A stretch of 9,056 bases of DNA, taken from NCBI GenBank assembly GCA_934725735.1, contig CAKVCP010000089.1, positions 1 through 9,056 of the forward strand, in the 5' to 3' direction. How positions within the stretch are numbered: position 1 is the stretch's first letter; each line of letters opens with the position of its first letter. Below, piece by piece: positions 1 to 6,356 of the stretch. This DNA comes from an uncultured Thermoguttaceae bacterium (GTDB lineage: Bacteria > Planctomycetota > Planctomycetia > Pirellulales > Thermoguttaceae). The translations under genes were made by a program, and so were the position numbers. The notes beneath the pieces are model-generated. The model was not told the DNA's origin and did not search any database. It saw only the letters and a program-made list of their open reading frames with translations.

Positions 1-2
1 CC

Positions 3-914
3 TACGGAATGTGGGGGGAAGGGCACTCGACCCTCGGCGTGTGGGACGGCAGACTCTCCGAACTTGCGGGCAGCCAAGTCGCCCCAGGGTCGCGATATAC
101 CCCGGAAAGAACCTTCAATATCGTCAAAACGCATATCGCGCTACACAAAAAGTATTTCCCCAACGTTCAGCTGTGCGTCAGCGACGACGTCGCCGGTCCG
201 TCGAAACCTGGCGATTCACTCCCCGAATTGGATTACGCGTTAGAAAACGGAGTCTCCTTCCGCGACGACAGTATCCTCGTCGGACCGGTCTCCTGGTATC
301 ATGAAGCCGCCGCGCAGAAATTCTGGCCGACTATGCCCGTGATCCTCGAACATGAGCATATGAAACCGTCGATCGAACGCGGATGCTGGGACAACGACAA
401 GCTCTTGCGCTCCGTCGAAGCGCACCACGCCTCGTACATGTCGATTCACTGGACCCCCAAGGAAGAAAAAGAACAGCTCGGCGACACGCTCCGTCAGATC
501 AACATGCGCATCGGATATCGTCTCTTGCCCTCGCGCGTCGAATATCCGGCGACCGTGAAGATCGACGAGTTCTTCGACGTCAAATGGACGCTCGAAAATC
601 GCGGCGTCGCCCCGTGCTACCGCGGCGGTTTCGTCGCCTTGACCCTCAAGGACGAAAAGGGCGGGATCGTCTCCCTCCTCGTCGACGAATCCTTCGACGT
701 GCGCGAGCTGCCCGTAGGAGAACCCGGCGCCGCGCCGAAGATCGAACGCGCCGCAAAATTCCGCGTCGGACACGTCGCTCCCTCCACAAAGCCTGGAACG
801 TATCAAGTTTACGTCAGTATTGGAACCCGCGACGGAACCCCCGTCTACGAGCTCCCCCTCGGAGATTCCGACGGCGCCAAGCGCTATCGAATCGGCGAGA
901 TTACGCTGGAGTAG
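3..914 (+). CDS. DUF4832-type glycosidase-like protein, 3' part
   Basis: Partial gene: the reading frame is open from the left edge (codons YG before the first ATG at 9), and the first visible residues YGMWGEGH look like the middle of a barrel enzyme, so that ATG is probably internal. The visible ~300 residues have two parts. The first ~165 look like the end of a (beta/alpha)8 barrel, with the WGEGHS motif, then PVSWYHEAA, a VILEHEH strand and YMSIHW. The last ~130 look like a beta-sandwich, with WTLENRGVAPCYRGG, a VALTLKDEKGG strand and a closing PGTYQVYVSIGTRDG strand pair. This matches, from memory, the DUF4832 C-terminal domain on glycosidase-like proteins common in planctomycetes. Role: probably binding or hydrolysis of a polysaccharide outside the cytoplasm, but substrate and activity are unknown. 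The signal peptide would lie outside the window. It ends at a TAG, 26 bases before a terminator hairpin. Sure it is coding; moderately sure of family. Confidence 0.7.
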   Translation, partial: YGMWGEGHSTLGVWDGRLSELAGSQVAPGSRYTPERTFNIVKTHIALHKKYFPNVQLCVSDDVAGPSKPGDSLPELDYALENGVSFRDDSILVGPVSWYHEAAAQKFWPTMPVILEHEHMKPSIERGCWDNDKLLRSVEAHHASYMSIHWTPKEEKEQLGDTLRQINMRIGYRLLPSRVEYPATVKIDEFFDVKWTLENRGVAPCYRGGFVALTLKDEKGGIVSLLVDESFDVRELPVGEPGAAPKIERAAKFRVGHVAPSTKPGTYQVYVSIGTRDGTPVYELPLGDSDGAKRYRIGEITLE

Positions 915-935
915 TTCGTTTACGTTTCGTCCAAT

Positions 936-974
936 AAAAAAGGCCGCGCGATTCGTTCGCACGGCCTCTTTTTT
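936..974. terminator. Bidirectional intrinsic terminator
   Basis: Stem AGGCCG (941-946) pairs with CGGCCT (962-967); after one C/A mismatch the helix continues with GCGA (948-951) and TCGC (957-960) around a TTCGT loop. Six A lie on the left (936-941) and six T on the right (969-974), so it can end transcription in both directions. It sits between two convergent genes, the glycosidase-like gene (stop at 914) and the oxidoreductase gene (stop at 999), which is the expected place. Confidence 0.88.
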
Positions 975-998
975 CGCCTTCTTTCGAAGAATTGCGAC

Positions 999-2225
999 TT
1001 AGTAGAGATAATTCGCAAGACGCGCGTCGGAAAGCTGATCCATGATCTTGATGACCGTGTCGTAAGGAATTCCCGCGCGGTTGTCGAGAATATAGCGCAC
1101 CGTGTCGTACTCTTCGAGCGCTTCTTCGACGAGCTTGCCAAGGTCGTGATAATCGACCGTCTTCTCCTCTTCGCCGTCTTTCCAGACGACTTCGCTTACC
1201 GCCGTCGTCGTGAGTTCGACCGTCAAAACGTCCTCTTCTTCCGCTTCTTCAATCGCTTCTTCGAGCTCGACTTGCTTACCCTTTTCGCGACGGCTCATAT
1301 CCGCCGCCGTCATGAACGCGTAGATGTTGATCGTCTCTTCCTTATCCACCGGGGAAACGCCGGACTGGAAGAATTTGCAGATCTGTTCCACGAGAGGAAC
1401 GTAACCTTCGTAATCTCCGACGCTCGCCATGCCTTTTTCGCCGAAGACGCGGCAACTATACGGCGCCGCGCCCTTGCGAATTCCGCGGAACGTTCCGACG
1501 CGCTTGCCGTCCCAGATTCCCACGACGACGTCGCACGCGGTCGTCCCCGTGCGCGAGACGCTCTTGCACTCCGGTCCAAGAACCGTGAAGAGGGATTCGA
1601 CTCCGTGGATTCCGTACCAGTACAGGGACGGATGATGCGGTTCGAGAGGCGCCGGGCTCGTCGCGTCCGCGCCGAGAATTTCGCCGACGGAGCTTTCTCC
1701 TTCGCGCGCTTCCTGATACGCCTTCACGTAGCGAAGCGAGGACGAGCTGAAGATCGGCGAGCCCGCTTCTTCCGCGAGACGGTAGATTTCCAAAACTTCC
1801 CAGAGGGAGCCGCCGATCGGTTTGTCGATGAAGATCGGCTTCTTCGCCGCAAAGACCGGACGCGCCTGTTCGAGGTGCAGACGTCCGTCGACGCTTTCGA
1901 GGAGGATTCCGTCGACGTTCGCGACGAGTTCCTCAACCGTCGAATAGACCGTAAGACCCGCGTCTTTGCAGAATTCCGTGTATTCCGTCACGCGATTCCA
2001 GCTGTCCGGATTATCCGGAGCGCCGCCGGGGTAAACGCCCGTAACCTCGAAACCCTGATAGAGCTCGTCTCCCTTCGGATCGTTGATCGTCTTTATAAAC
2101 GCCGGAACGTGCGACGTCGTCGCTCCGATCACGCCGATCTTGAAGACTTCCCCTTCCGCTCCGTTGCACGCCGTCGACGCTACGACAAGAAGCGCCGCCG
2201 ATAAGTAACCCAAGATTTTATTCAT
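999..2225 (-). CDS. Secreted Gfo/Idh/MocA oxidoreductase with an ExbD/TolR-like tail
   Basis: 408 residues. I chose ATG at 2225, not the upstream in-frame ATG at 2309, because GGAGAG lies 7 bases before it and it opens with a hydrophobic leader (residues 1-23, MNKILGYLSA...). The leader ends STAC-NGA, so it is a Sec signal or, less likely, a lipoprotein signal with a weak lipobox. Residues ~28-150 form the NAD(P)-binding Rossmann fold: GVIGATTSH (31-39), then LLESVDGRLHLEQA and the DKP motif (134-136) with the usual conserved lysine. Residues ~155-320 are the substrate domain: SSSLRY (161-166), YGIHGVE (204-210), TFRGIRKG and VFGEKG. The TSH form of the glycine loop and the YGIHGVE motif fit a TSH subfamily I recall, whose substrates I do not know; sugar or sugar-derivative oxidation is inference. 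After an acidic stretch (322-332), residues ~331-408 resemble ExbD/TolR. The gene follows the Hsp70 gene on the same strand after 117 bases, with its own possible promoter. Confidence 0.85.
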   Translation of the reverse strand: MNKILGYLSAALLVVASTACNGAEGEVFKIGVIGATTSHVPAFIKTINDPKGDELYQGFEVTGVYPGGAPDNPDSWNRVTEYTEFCKDAGLTVYSTVEELVANVDGILLESVDGRLHLEQARPVFAAKKPIFIDKPIGGSLWEVLEIYRLAEEAGSPIFSSSSLRYVKAYQEAREGESSVGEILGADATSPAPLEPHHPSLYWYGIHGVESLFTVLGPECKSVSRTGTTACDVVVGIWDGKRVGTFRGIRKGAAPYSCRVFGEKGMASVGDYEGYVPLVEQICKFFQSGVSPVDKEETINIYAFMTAADMSRREKGKQVELEEAIEEAEEEDVLTVELTTTAVSEVVWKDGEEEKTVDYHDLGKLVEEALEEYDTVRYILDNRAGIPYDTVIKIMDQLSDARLANYLY

Positions 2226-2307
2226 CGCTTTTCTCTCCGTTATTCGTTCCTCGATTCGGCGCGTCGCGCGTCTTGCGACTCTCGACGACCGATCGTTCGA
2301 TTCGTCC

Positions 2308-2313
2308 ATTATA
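2308..2313 (-). promoter_or_regulatory. Possible -10 element for the oxidoreductase gene
   Basis: On the minus strand this reads TATAAT, a perfect -10 hexamer, preceded by a run of nine A that could act as an upstream bending element. It lies about 83 bases before the chosen ATG at 2225. No good -35 hexamer is visible at 16-18 bases, so the call rests on the -10 and the A-tract. It also overlaps the alternative upstream ATG at 2309, which argues against that start. Confidence 0.4.
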
Positions 2314-2342
2314 TTTTTTTTTGACGCCGACGCCAGGCCCGA

Positions 2343-5300
2343 CTAATTCCATCGCAACCCCAAAGGAAGCGCCTCGCCGAACGCTTGCGACGTCGCCTCG
2401 TCGACAAGGCGTCCGCTCCGCTCGAGCGCCGCCAACGTCGACTCTTCCGCCCCGTGTTTGAGGAGGAAGGACGCGACCGTTTCGCGCGTCTTCCTCGGAA
2501 CGTCGAAGCGCGCGTCTTCCGCTTCGCGCGTGAGTTGCGCGAGCGCGAAACATTCCGTCGACGTCGGCGCTTCGCCGCGGCGTTCGATCGAGTCGAGAAG
2601 ACGCTCCGCCCACCGGCGCCCAAATTCGCTCGGCGTCACCCGATCGAGCGGCGCGTGGAAAAGGCGCCGCGCTCCCACGCGACCGAGACTCCAGACCAAC
2701 GCGTCGCGTACCGGCTGGACGCTCTTTTTGTCCAAAACGTCCGCGATAATAGTCCCGATTTCAATCCGCGACTCGACCGGAAGAAGCTCCAGCGCGCCGA
2801 GAAGACGCCAAATCTCCGCGCCCTCTTGCGTCGTGAATTCGAGCGCCGCGCCGCGTCCGCGACCTTCGACAAGCTGCTTGTGAAAACTCCGCGCTTGAGA
2901 TAAGAGCGGCTCTCCAAGCGCGTTCTGACGCCCCGACGCAAGCCCCGACGCGACGCGGCGCCAGAAGATCCAATATTGCGTCATGACCTCGGGGGAGCGG
3001 AACGTCAACCGTCGATTCCCCAGCTCTTTCCACGCCTGCTCCACGCGCCAGTCGTCCGCCGACGCGCCGAACCCAGGTCTGAGCGCGTAGCCGAGCCAGT
3101 TGAGCCACCGCGCCTCGTGCGCCGCGCTATGCGACCGACCGGCTCGAAGCTCGAACGTCTTCTCCGCCAAACGACGAAGCGTCATGACGCCGAGATTCTC
3201 CCGTTTTTCGCCGAGAGCTTCCCCAAGTCGACGGAAGAGAGAGCCCGGCTTCTCCGTGAACGCGACGAAGGTCGATTCAAGCTCCGCGAATCCGCGTTCG
3301 ACGAGCGAATCGTCCTCGACTCCGCTCGCCTCGCCGCTCGCGTCCTGCTCCTCCCAGTCCGATTCCACCGCGCCGCGCGCGTCGAACTGCAACGTCCATC
3401 GCGAAATACCTCGACCTCCCTTTTCGTCGCGCTCCTCCTTCAAAAAGAGCTCGATCGTGCCGATTTCCGTAGGACGCGCGACGAGACGCGCCTTCACTCG
3501 ACCCGCCGCCTTCTTTGCCGCGCTGCGCGTCCGTAGCGCCGTGCGGATCGGAGACAATTCCCGCGTCTCAAGAGGATCGAGGACGACGAGATCACCCGGC
3601 GCGTCCGTCGTGCGGACGCTCGAGACGTGGAGCGGAAAACTCACCGGCTTGTCGACTTCCAAATCGAAAACTCGATCCAGCTCGATCGTGTCCCCTGGTT
3701 CCGCCTGCGCCGGGAGAATGCAGACCCCTTTGCGCGCCGTTCGGCGTTCATGACGCAGCCCCGTTCCTTCCTCGGCGCCCGCGTCGAGCGCCACTTCCGC
3801 GTAGTAAGTCCGCGCCAACGACGCGCCGATTCGCTCTCCGCGACCCCGAAGCGCAAGTCCGTAATACGCCGCTCCGCGCGCCGCCGCAAGGTAAAGCCCC
3901 GCGTTCTCGAGCTCCGCGGGAGCCCAACCATTTTCCGAATCGCTCGGAAACCATTCCGCGATCGCGTCGATAATCCGGCGCCGAAGGATCGGAGACTCGA
4001 ACGCTCCACCGTTGAAGAGGACGGCGTCGGGACGCGCAGGATCGACGCCCGGCTTTTGCGCAAGTTCTCCGACGATCCCCGCGCGAACGAGATCGGAGCC
4101 CGAATGACGACTTCCGACGAGAAACTTCGCTAAATGTTTCGTGACCGCCGGGTCTTGCGCGTACGGGAGCGCGATCGCGCGAAGACCAAGGCGCGCGCGG
4201 CGCGGCTCCGCGTTCAAAGACGATTTCGGGAAGAATCCGTCGACGAGGAGCGCTTCGACTTCGCCGCGCGTGATCTCCGCGGTCGCGCCGCCAGAGAAGA
4301 GGCGCGCCCCCGCGTCTAGAATAACCGCGCGGAACTTCTCCTCCGGATCTCCCGACGCGCTGAGAACTTTTTCCTTGATTTCGCGGCTCTTGCGAAGAAG
4401 TTCCACGCGCTGACGCGGCGATAATTCGCGTCCGTTCGATTCGCGAAAACGCGACTCGAGCGCGACAAAAAGCGTTTGGTCGAGATTGTCCCCCCCGAGG
4501 ACGAGATGGTCGCCGACCGCGACGCGGTAGAACTTCACTTTTTGCCCTTCGAAGCCCTCTTTTTGCGATTCGCGATTGAGCGCGTAAATGATCGCGAAGT
4601 CCGTCGTTCCGCCTCCGACGTCGCAGACGAGGATGCGATCGCCCGGTTTAACGGTCTCGGTCCACGTCTTTTCATGGCGTTCTAGCCACGCGTAGAAGGC
4701 CGCTTGCGGCTCTTCGACAAGGGAGACGCGCGGGAGTTTAGCGAGCTTCGCCGCGTCGAGGGTGAGCGACCGCGCAGTTTCGTCGAAGGACGCCGGAATG
4801 GTGAGGGAAATCGCCTGCGTTTCGAGGGGATAATCGGGGAAAGTATGGTTCCACGCGGCGCGGAGGTGGCTGAGGTAGAAGGAGCTGATTTCGACGGGAG
4901 ACCATCGGGGGGAAGGGGATTGAGAGTCGGAGGCGTCGCGGAGCGGAAGGAGTTTTGAGAGTCGGTCGACGTGCGCGTGACAGAGCCAAGATTTAGCGGA
5001 GGAGACGAAGGCGTCGGGCTCGGCCCCGCCGTAATCGCGAGCGAGGGCTCCGACGACGCCGAATCGACCGTCGCCAGACGCGCCGCCGACTCGACTACTG
5101 ACGGAGAAATCGCGTCGTTCGGCATTTTCCCAAGGGAGGGGAGAGGCGCTGGAGAGACGCGAGAAAAAAGAGGGAAGGGTCGAGAGTTTATCGACGATAT
5201 TGGGCGCGACGCATTGGGGTATGGAGAGGTCGTGGACGACGGAGGCGTCGGAGTCTCGCGAATCGAGTTCGTCGAGGTCGATATAAGAGAGGGCGCAGTT

Positions 5301-5375
5301 GGTTGTGCCGAGATCGATACCGACGACGTATCTGACGGGGACTTCTTGTTGCGATTCGCGTGAATTTGAGGTCAT
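2343..5375 (-). CDS. Hsp70-family ATPase with DUF3731-like C-terminal region
   Basis: 1010 residues, much longer than DnaK (~640). The ATPase domain carries all three nucleotide-binding motifs: phosphate-1 GIDLGTTN (19-26), phosphate-2 CDVGGGTTDFA (251-261) and the adenosine motif LFNGGAFESP (453-462); VEEPQAAFYAW (220-230) matches the Hsp70 core. A beta-rich segment at ~510-665 (with FPLHVSSV) takes the place of the substrate-binding domain. From ~690 to the end it is mostly helical, with TLRRLAEKTFELRAG, ARWLNWLGYALRPGF and ALVWSLGRVGARR, which I recognise as DUF3731-like. No signal peptide or membrane segment, so cytoplasmic. Probably an ATP-driven chaperone-like protein; clients are unknown. 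No dnaJ or grpE lies beside it, nor the second Hsp70 and DUF2760 gene that I recall accompanying this type in proteobacteria. The ATG at 5375 has AGGA six bases upstream. Its stop is 117 bases before the oxidoreductase start with no terminator seen, so read-through is possible. Not dnaK itself. Confidence 0.9.
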   Translation of the reverse strand: MTSNSRESQQEVPVRYVVGIDLGTTNCALSYIDLDELDSRDSDASVVHDLSIPQCVAPNIVDKLSTLPSFFSRLSSASPLPWENAERRDFSVSSRVGGASGDGRFGVVGALARDYGGAEPDAFVSSAKSWLCHAHVDRLSKLLPLRDASDSQSPSPRWSPVEISSFYLSHLRAAWNHTFPDYPLETQAISLTIPASFDETARSLTLDAAKLAKLPRVSLVEEPQAAFYAWLERHEKTWTETVKPGDRILVCDVGGGTTDFAIIYALNRESQKEGFEGQKVKFYRVAVGDHLVLGGDNLDQTLFVALESRFRESNGRELSPRQRVELLRKSREIKEKVLSASGDPEEKFRAVILDAGARLFSGGATAEITRGEVEALLVDGFFPKSSLNAEPRRARLGLRAIALPYAQDPAVTKHLAKFLVGSRHSGSDLVRAGIVGELAQKPGVDPARPDAVLFNGGAFESPILRRRIIDAIAEWFPSDSENGWAPAELENAGLYLAAARGAAYYGLALRGRGERIGASLARTYYAEVALDAGAEEGTGLRHERRTARKGVCILPAQAEPGDTIELDRVFDLEVDKPVSFPLHVSSVRTTDAPGDLVVLDPLETRELSPIRTALRTRSAAKKAAGRVKARLVARPTEIGTIELFLKEERDEKGGRGISRWTLQFDARGAVESDWEEQDASGEASGVEDDSLVERGFAELESTFVAFTEKPGSLFRRLGEALGEKRENLGVMTLRRLAEKTFELRAGRSHSAAHEARWLNWLGYALRPGFGASADDWRVEQAWKELGNRRLTFRSPEVMTQYWIFWRRVASGLASGRQNALGEPLLSQARSFHKQLVEGRGRGAALEFTTQEGAEIWRLLGALELLPVESRIEIGTIIADVLDKKSVQPVRDALVWSLGRVGARRLFHAPLDRVTPSEFGRRWAERLLDSIERRGEAPTSTECFALAQLTREAEDARFDVPRKTRETVASFLLKHGAEESTLAALERSGRLVDEATSQAFGEALPLGLRWN

Positions 5376-5411
5376 GAGGGATCCTATAGAATAGTGTGAC
5401 GAGGATGAGGG

Positions 5412-5417
5412 AGTATA
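5412..5417 (-). promoter_or_regulatory. Possible -10 element for the Hsp70-family gene
   Basis: The minus strand reads TATACT, five of six bases matching the -10 consensus, 36 bases upstream of the Hsp70 ATG at 5375. The matching -35 region (CCTTTTCC) is weak. No inverted repeat of the CIRCE heat-shock type was seen here, so HrcA control is not supported. Confidence 0.35.
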
Positions 5418-5499
5418 CTAATAATAGCGTGGAAAAGGAGAGGTGAAAGGAGACGAAGCGCGAGTTGAAAAGGAAAAAAGATTTTTTTGAAAAAGGCTG

Positions 5500-5527
5500 T
5501 TGCGCAGTGGTGAAATTGGTGTATATT
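5500..5527 (+). promoter_or_regulatory. Possible upstream promoter of the tRNA-tuf unit
   Basis: TTGCGC (5500-5505), a 16-base spacer and TATATT (5522-5527) form a weaker promoter-like pair about 130 bases upstream of the main candidate. The -10 matches five of six bases and the -35 only three of six. It could be a second promoter of the tRNA-tuf unit, or chance in an AT-richer gap. Confidence 0.3.
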
Positions 5528-5570
5528 AACTATGCATTTGCGCGGCGCGGTTAAGTCGGGCAGGTGTGAG

Positions 5571-5587
5571 GAGCGAGTTAATCGCTC
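5571..5587. other. Small perfect hairpin in the divergent spacer
   Basis: GAGCGA (5571-5576) and TCGCTC (5582-5587) form a six-pair stem with a five-base loop GTTAA. No T-run follows on either strand, so it is not an intrinsic terminator. It lies between the two candidate rightward promoters and could be an operator or a leader structure; no function can be assigned. The rest of the ~310-base gap (5376-5686) holds only the promoters and purine-rich sequence, with no convincing gene. Confidence 0.3.
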
Positions 5588-5627
5588 GGTAAGTTGAAAG
5601 AGCGAAAAGAAAAAATGAAAAAAGAAC

Positions 5628-5655
5628 TTGACGCGATTGAAACTTCTGATAAAAT
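5628..5655 (+). promoter_or_regulatory. Promoter of the tRNA-tuf unit
   Basis: TTGACG (5628-5633) and TAAAAT (5650-5655), with a 16-base spacer, each match the sigma-70 consensus at five of six positions. The start of transcription would fall near 5662, about 25 bases before the first tRNA. This is the best promoter in the window and fits the high expression expected of tRNAs and tuf. A purine-rich stretch (5601-5626) lies just upstream. Confidence 0.75.
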
Positions 5656-5686
5656 CCTTACATCTTGCTTGTCTGCGACTAGTGAG

Positions 5687-5759
5687 GCTAGCGTAGCTCA
5701 ATAGGCAGAGCAGTTGATTTGTAATCAACAGGTTAGGAGTTCGATTCTCCTCGCTAGCT
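5687..5759 (+). tRNA. tRNA-Thr (anticodon UGU)
   Basis: 73 bases. The acceptor stem GCTAGCG pairs fully with CGCTAGC, with T as the discriminator base. The D arm is GCTC...GAGC, the anticodon arm GTTGA-TTTGTAA-TCAAC gives anticodon TGT, and the T arm is AGGAG-TTCGATT-CTCCT. It decodes ACA. CCA is not encoded. First gene of the cluster, in the place of thrU in Escherichia coli. Confidence 0.97.
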
Positions 5760-5793
5760 CTACCAATTGACAGTCGCCTGAATCGAGCGTCAA

Positions 5794-5875
5794 GGGGGTT
5801 TTCCCGAGCGGTCAAAGGGGGCAGACTGTAAATCTGTTAGCTCAGCTTTCGGAGGTTCGAATCCTTCAACCCCCA
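5794..5875 (+). tRNA. tRNA-Tyr (anticodon GUA), first copy
   Basis: 82 bases, class II tRNA with a long variable arm (TAGCTCAGCTTTCG). The acceptor GGGGGTT pairs with AACCCCC, discriminator A. The anticodon loop CTGTAAA gives GTA, and the T arm contains GGTTCGAATCC. CCA is not encoded. It differs from the copy at 5935 only at 5809 (C here, T there), in the D-arm region. Confidence 0.97.
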
Positions 5876-5934
5876 CTTGAGTTAAGCCGACGGCAAAGAT
5901 ATTCGACAATTAGCGAGAAACGCATTTGATAAAC

Positions 5935-6016
5935 GGGGGTTTTCCCGAGTGGTCAAAGGGGGCAGACTGTAAATCTGTTAGCTCAGCTTTCGGAGGTTCG
6001 AATCCTTCAACCCCCA
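5935..6016 (+). tRNA. tRNA-Tyr (anticodon GUA), second copy
   Basis: 82 bases, with the same acceptor, anticodon loop, long variable arm and T arm as the copy 141 bases upstream. The only change is T at 5950 in place of C. The sequences flanking the two copies are unrelated, so the match is limited to the tRNA itself. Both copies look functional and probably support high tyrosine decoding or gene dosage. Confidence 0.97.
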
Positions 6017-6027
6017 CTCAAAATAAT

Positions 6028-6098
6028 GCGGGTGTAACTCAATGGTAGAGTGACAGCCTTCCAAGCTGATTACGAGGGTTCGATTCCCTTCACCCGCT
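6028..6098 (+). tRNA. tRNA-Gly (anticodon UCC)
   Basis: 71 bases. The acceptor GCGGGTG pairs with CACCCGC, discriminator T. The D arm is ACTC...GAGT. The anticodon loop CTTCCAA gives TCC, and its stem has an A-A mismatch at the top pair. The T arm is GAGGG-TTCGATT-CCCTT. It reads GGA and GGG. Only 11 bases separate it from the second tRNA-Tyr. CCA is not encoded. It holds the place of glyT in Escherichia coli. Confidence 0.96.
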
Positions 6099-6133
6099 CT
6101 AAGAATCCGTTATCGTGAATACGATACAGGGTT

Positions 6134-6174
6134 AATCGTCGGAGGTATTGGGGGCTTCACTCCAACCGTCGATT
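6134..6174 (+). other. Hairpin in the long spacer between tRNA-Gly and tRNA-Thr
   Basis: AATCGTCGG (6134-6142) can pair with CCGTCGATT (6166-6174) in eight of nine positions, with a possible inner GGAG/CTCC pairing. No T-run follows, so it is not a terminator. The 104-base spacer (6099-6202) is much longer than the one before tRNA-Gly. The hairpin may be an RNA-processing site in the joint transcript; this is inference from pairing alone. Confidence 0.35.
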
Positions 6175-6202
6175 TAAACCGCCTAATAAGGCCCTATCAT
6201 AT

Positions 6203-6275
<73 letters not shown>

Positions 6276-6289
6276 TTAGTTCTTATAAA

Positions 6290-6335
6290 GGGACTCGTTA
6301 GGGTGGTTTAGTATTATATACTGTTTAGAGGTCCC
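6290..6335 (+). promoter_or_regulatory. tuf leader: inverted repeat and internal -10-like element
   Basis: GGGAC (6290-6294) pairs with GTCCC (6331-6335), and a TC/GA pair extends the stem with one bulge. The long AT-rich loop contains TATACT (6317-6322), a good -10 match without a clear -35. The structure ends ten bases before the tuf ribosome site AAGGAG (6345-6350). It could be a processing or control element of the tuf message, or the -10 could serve an internal tuf promoter. Confidence 0.3.
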
Positions 6336-6356
6336 AATCCTTTCAAGGAGATTTAA

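Noticed and set aside
1146..2204. 352-codon plus-strand frame across the oxidoreductase gene
   Set aside because: Arginine-rich and without recognisable motifs, while the opposite strand encodes a clear Gfo/Idh/MocA protein with signal peptide and ribosome site.
2226..2309. Upstream ATG (2309) that would add 28 residues to the oxidoreductase
   Set aside because: The added residues are arginine-rich, would bury the signal peptide, and the ATG overlaps a TATAAT element; the ATG at 2225 has a good ribosome site.
2385..5363. Several long plus-strand frames inside the Hsp70 gene, plus one (4682-5125) on the minus strand
   Set aside because: They are rich in arginine and serine with no domain motifs, as expected from GC-rich sequence read in the wrong frame; the Hsp70 motifs lie in the long minus-strand frame.
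5384..5815. 143-codon open frame on the minus strand opposite the first tRNA-Thr
   Set aside because: Its ENRTPNLLITNQLL segment is the typical antisense reading of a tRNA gene, the rest reads low-complexity spacer, and it overlaps the divergent promoters.
5876..5934. Spacer between the tRNA-Tyr copies as an attachment site or insertion scar
   Set aside because: No integrase, no flanking target duplication and no repeat beyond the tRNA genes themselves.
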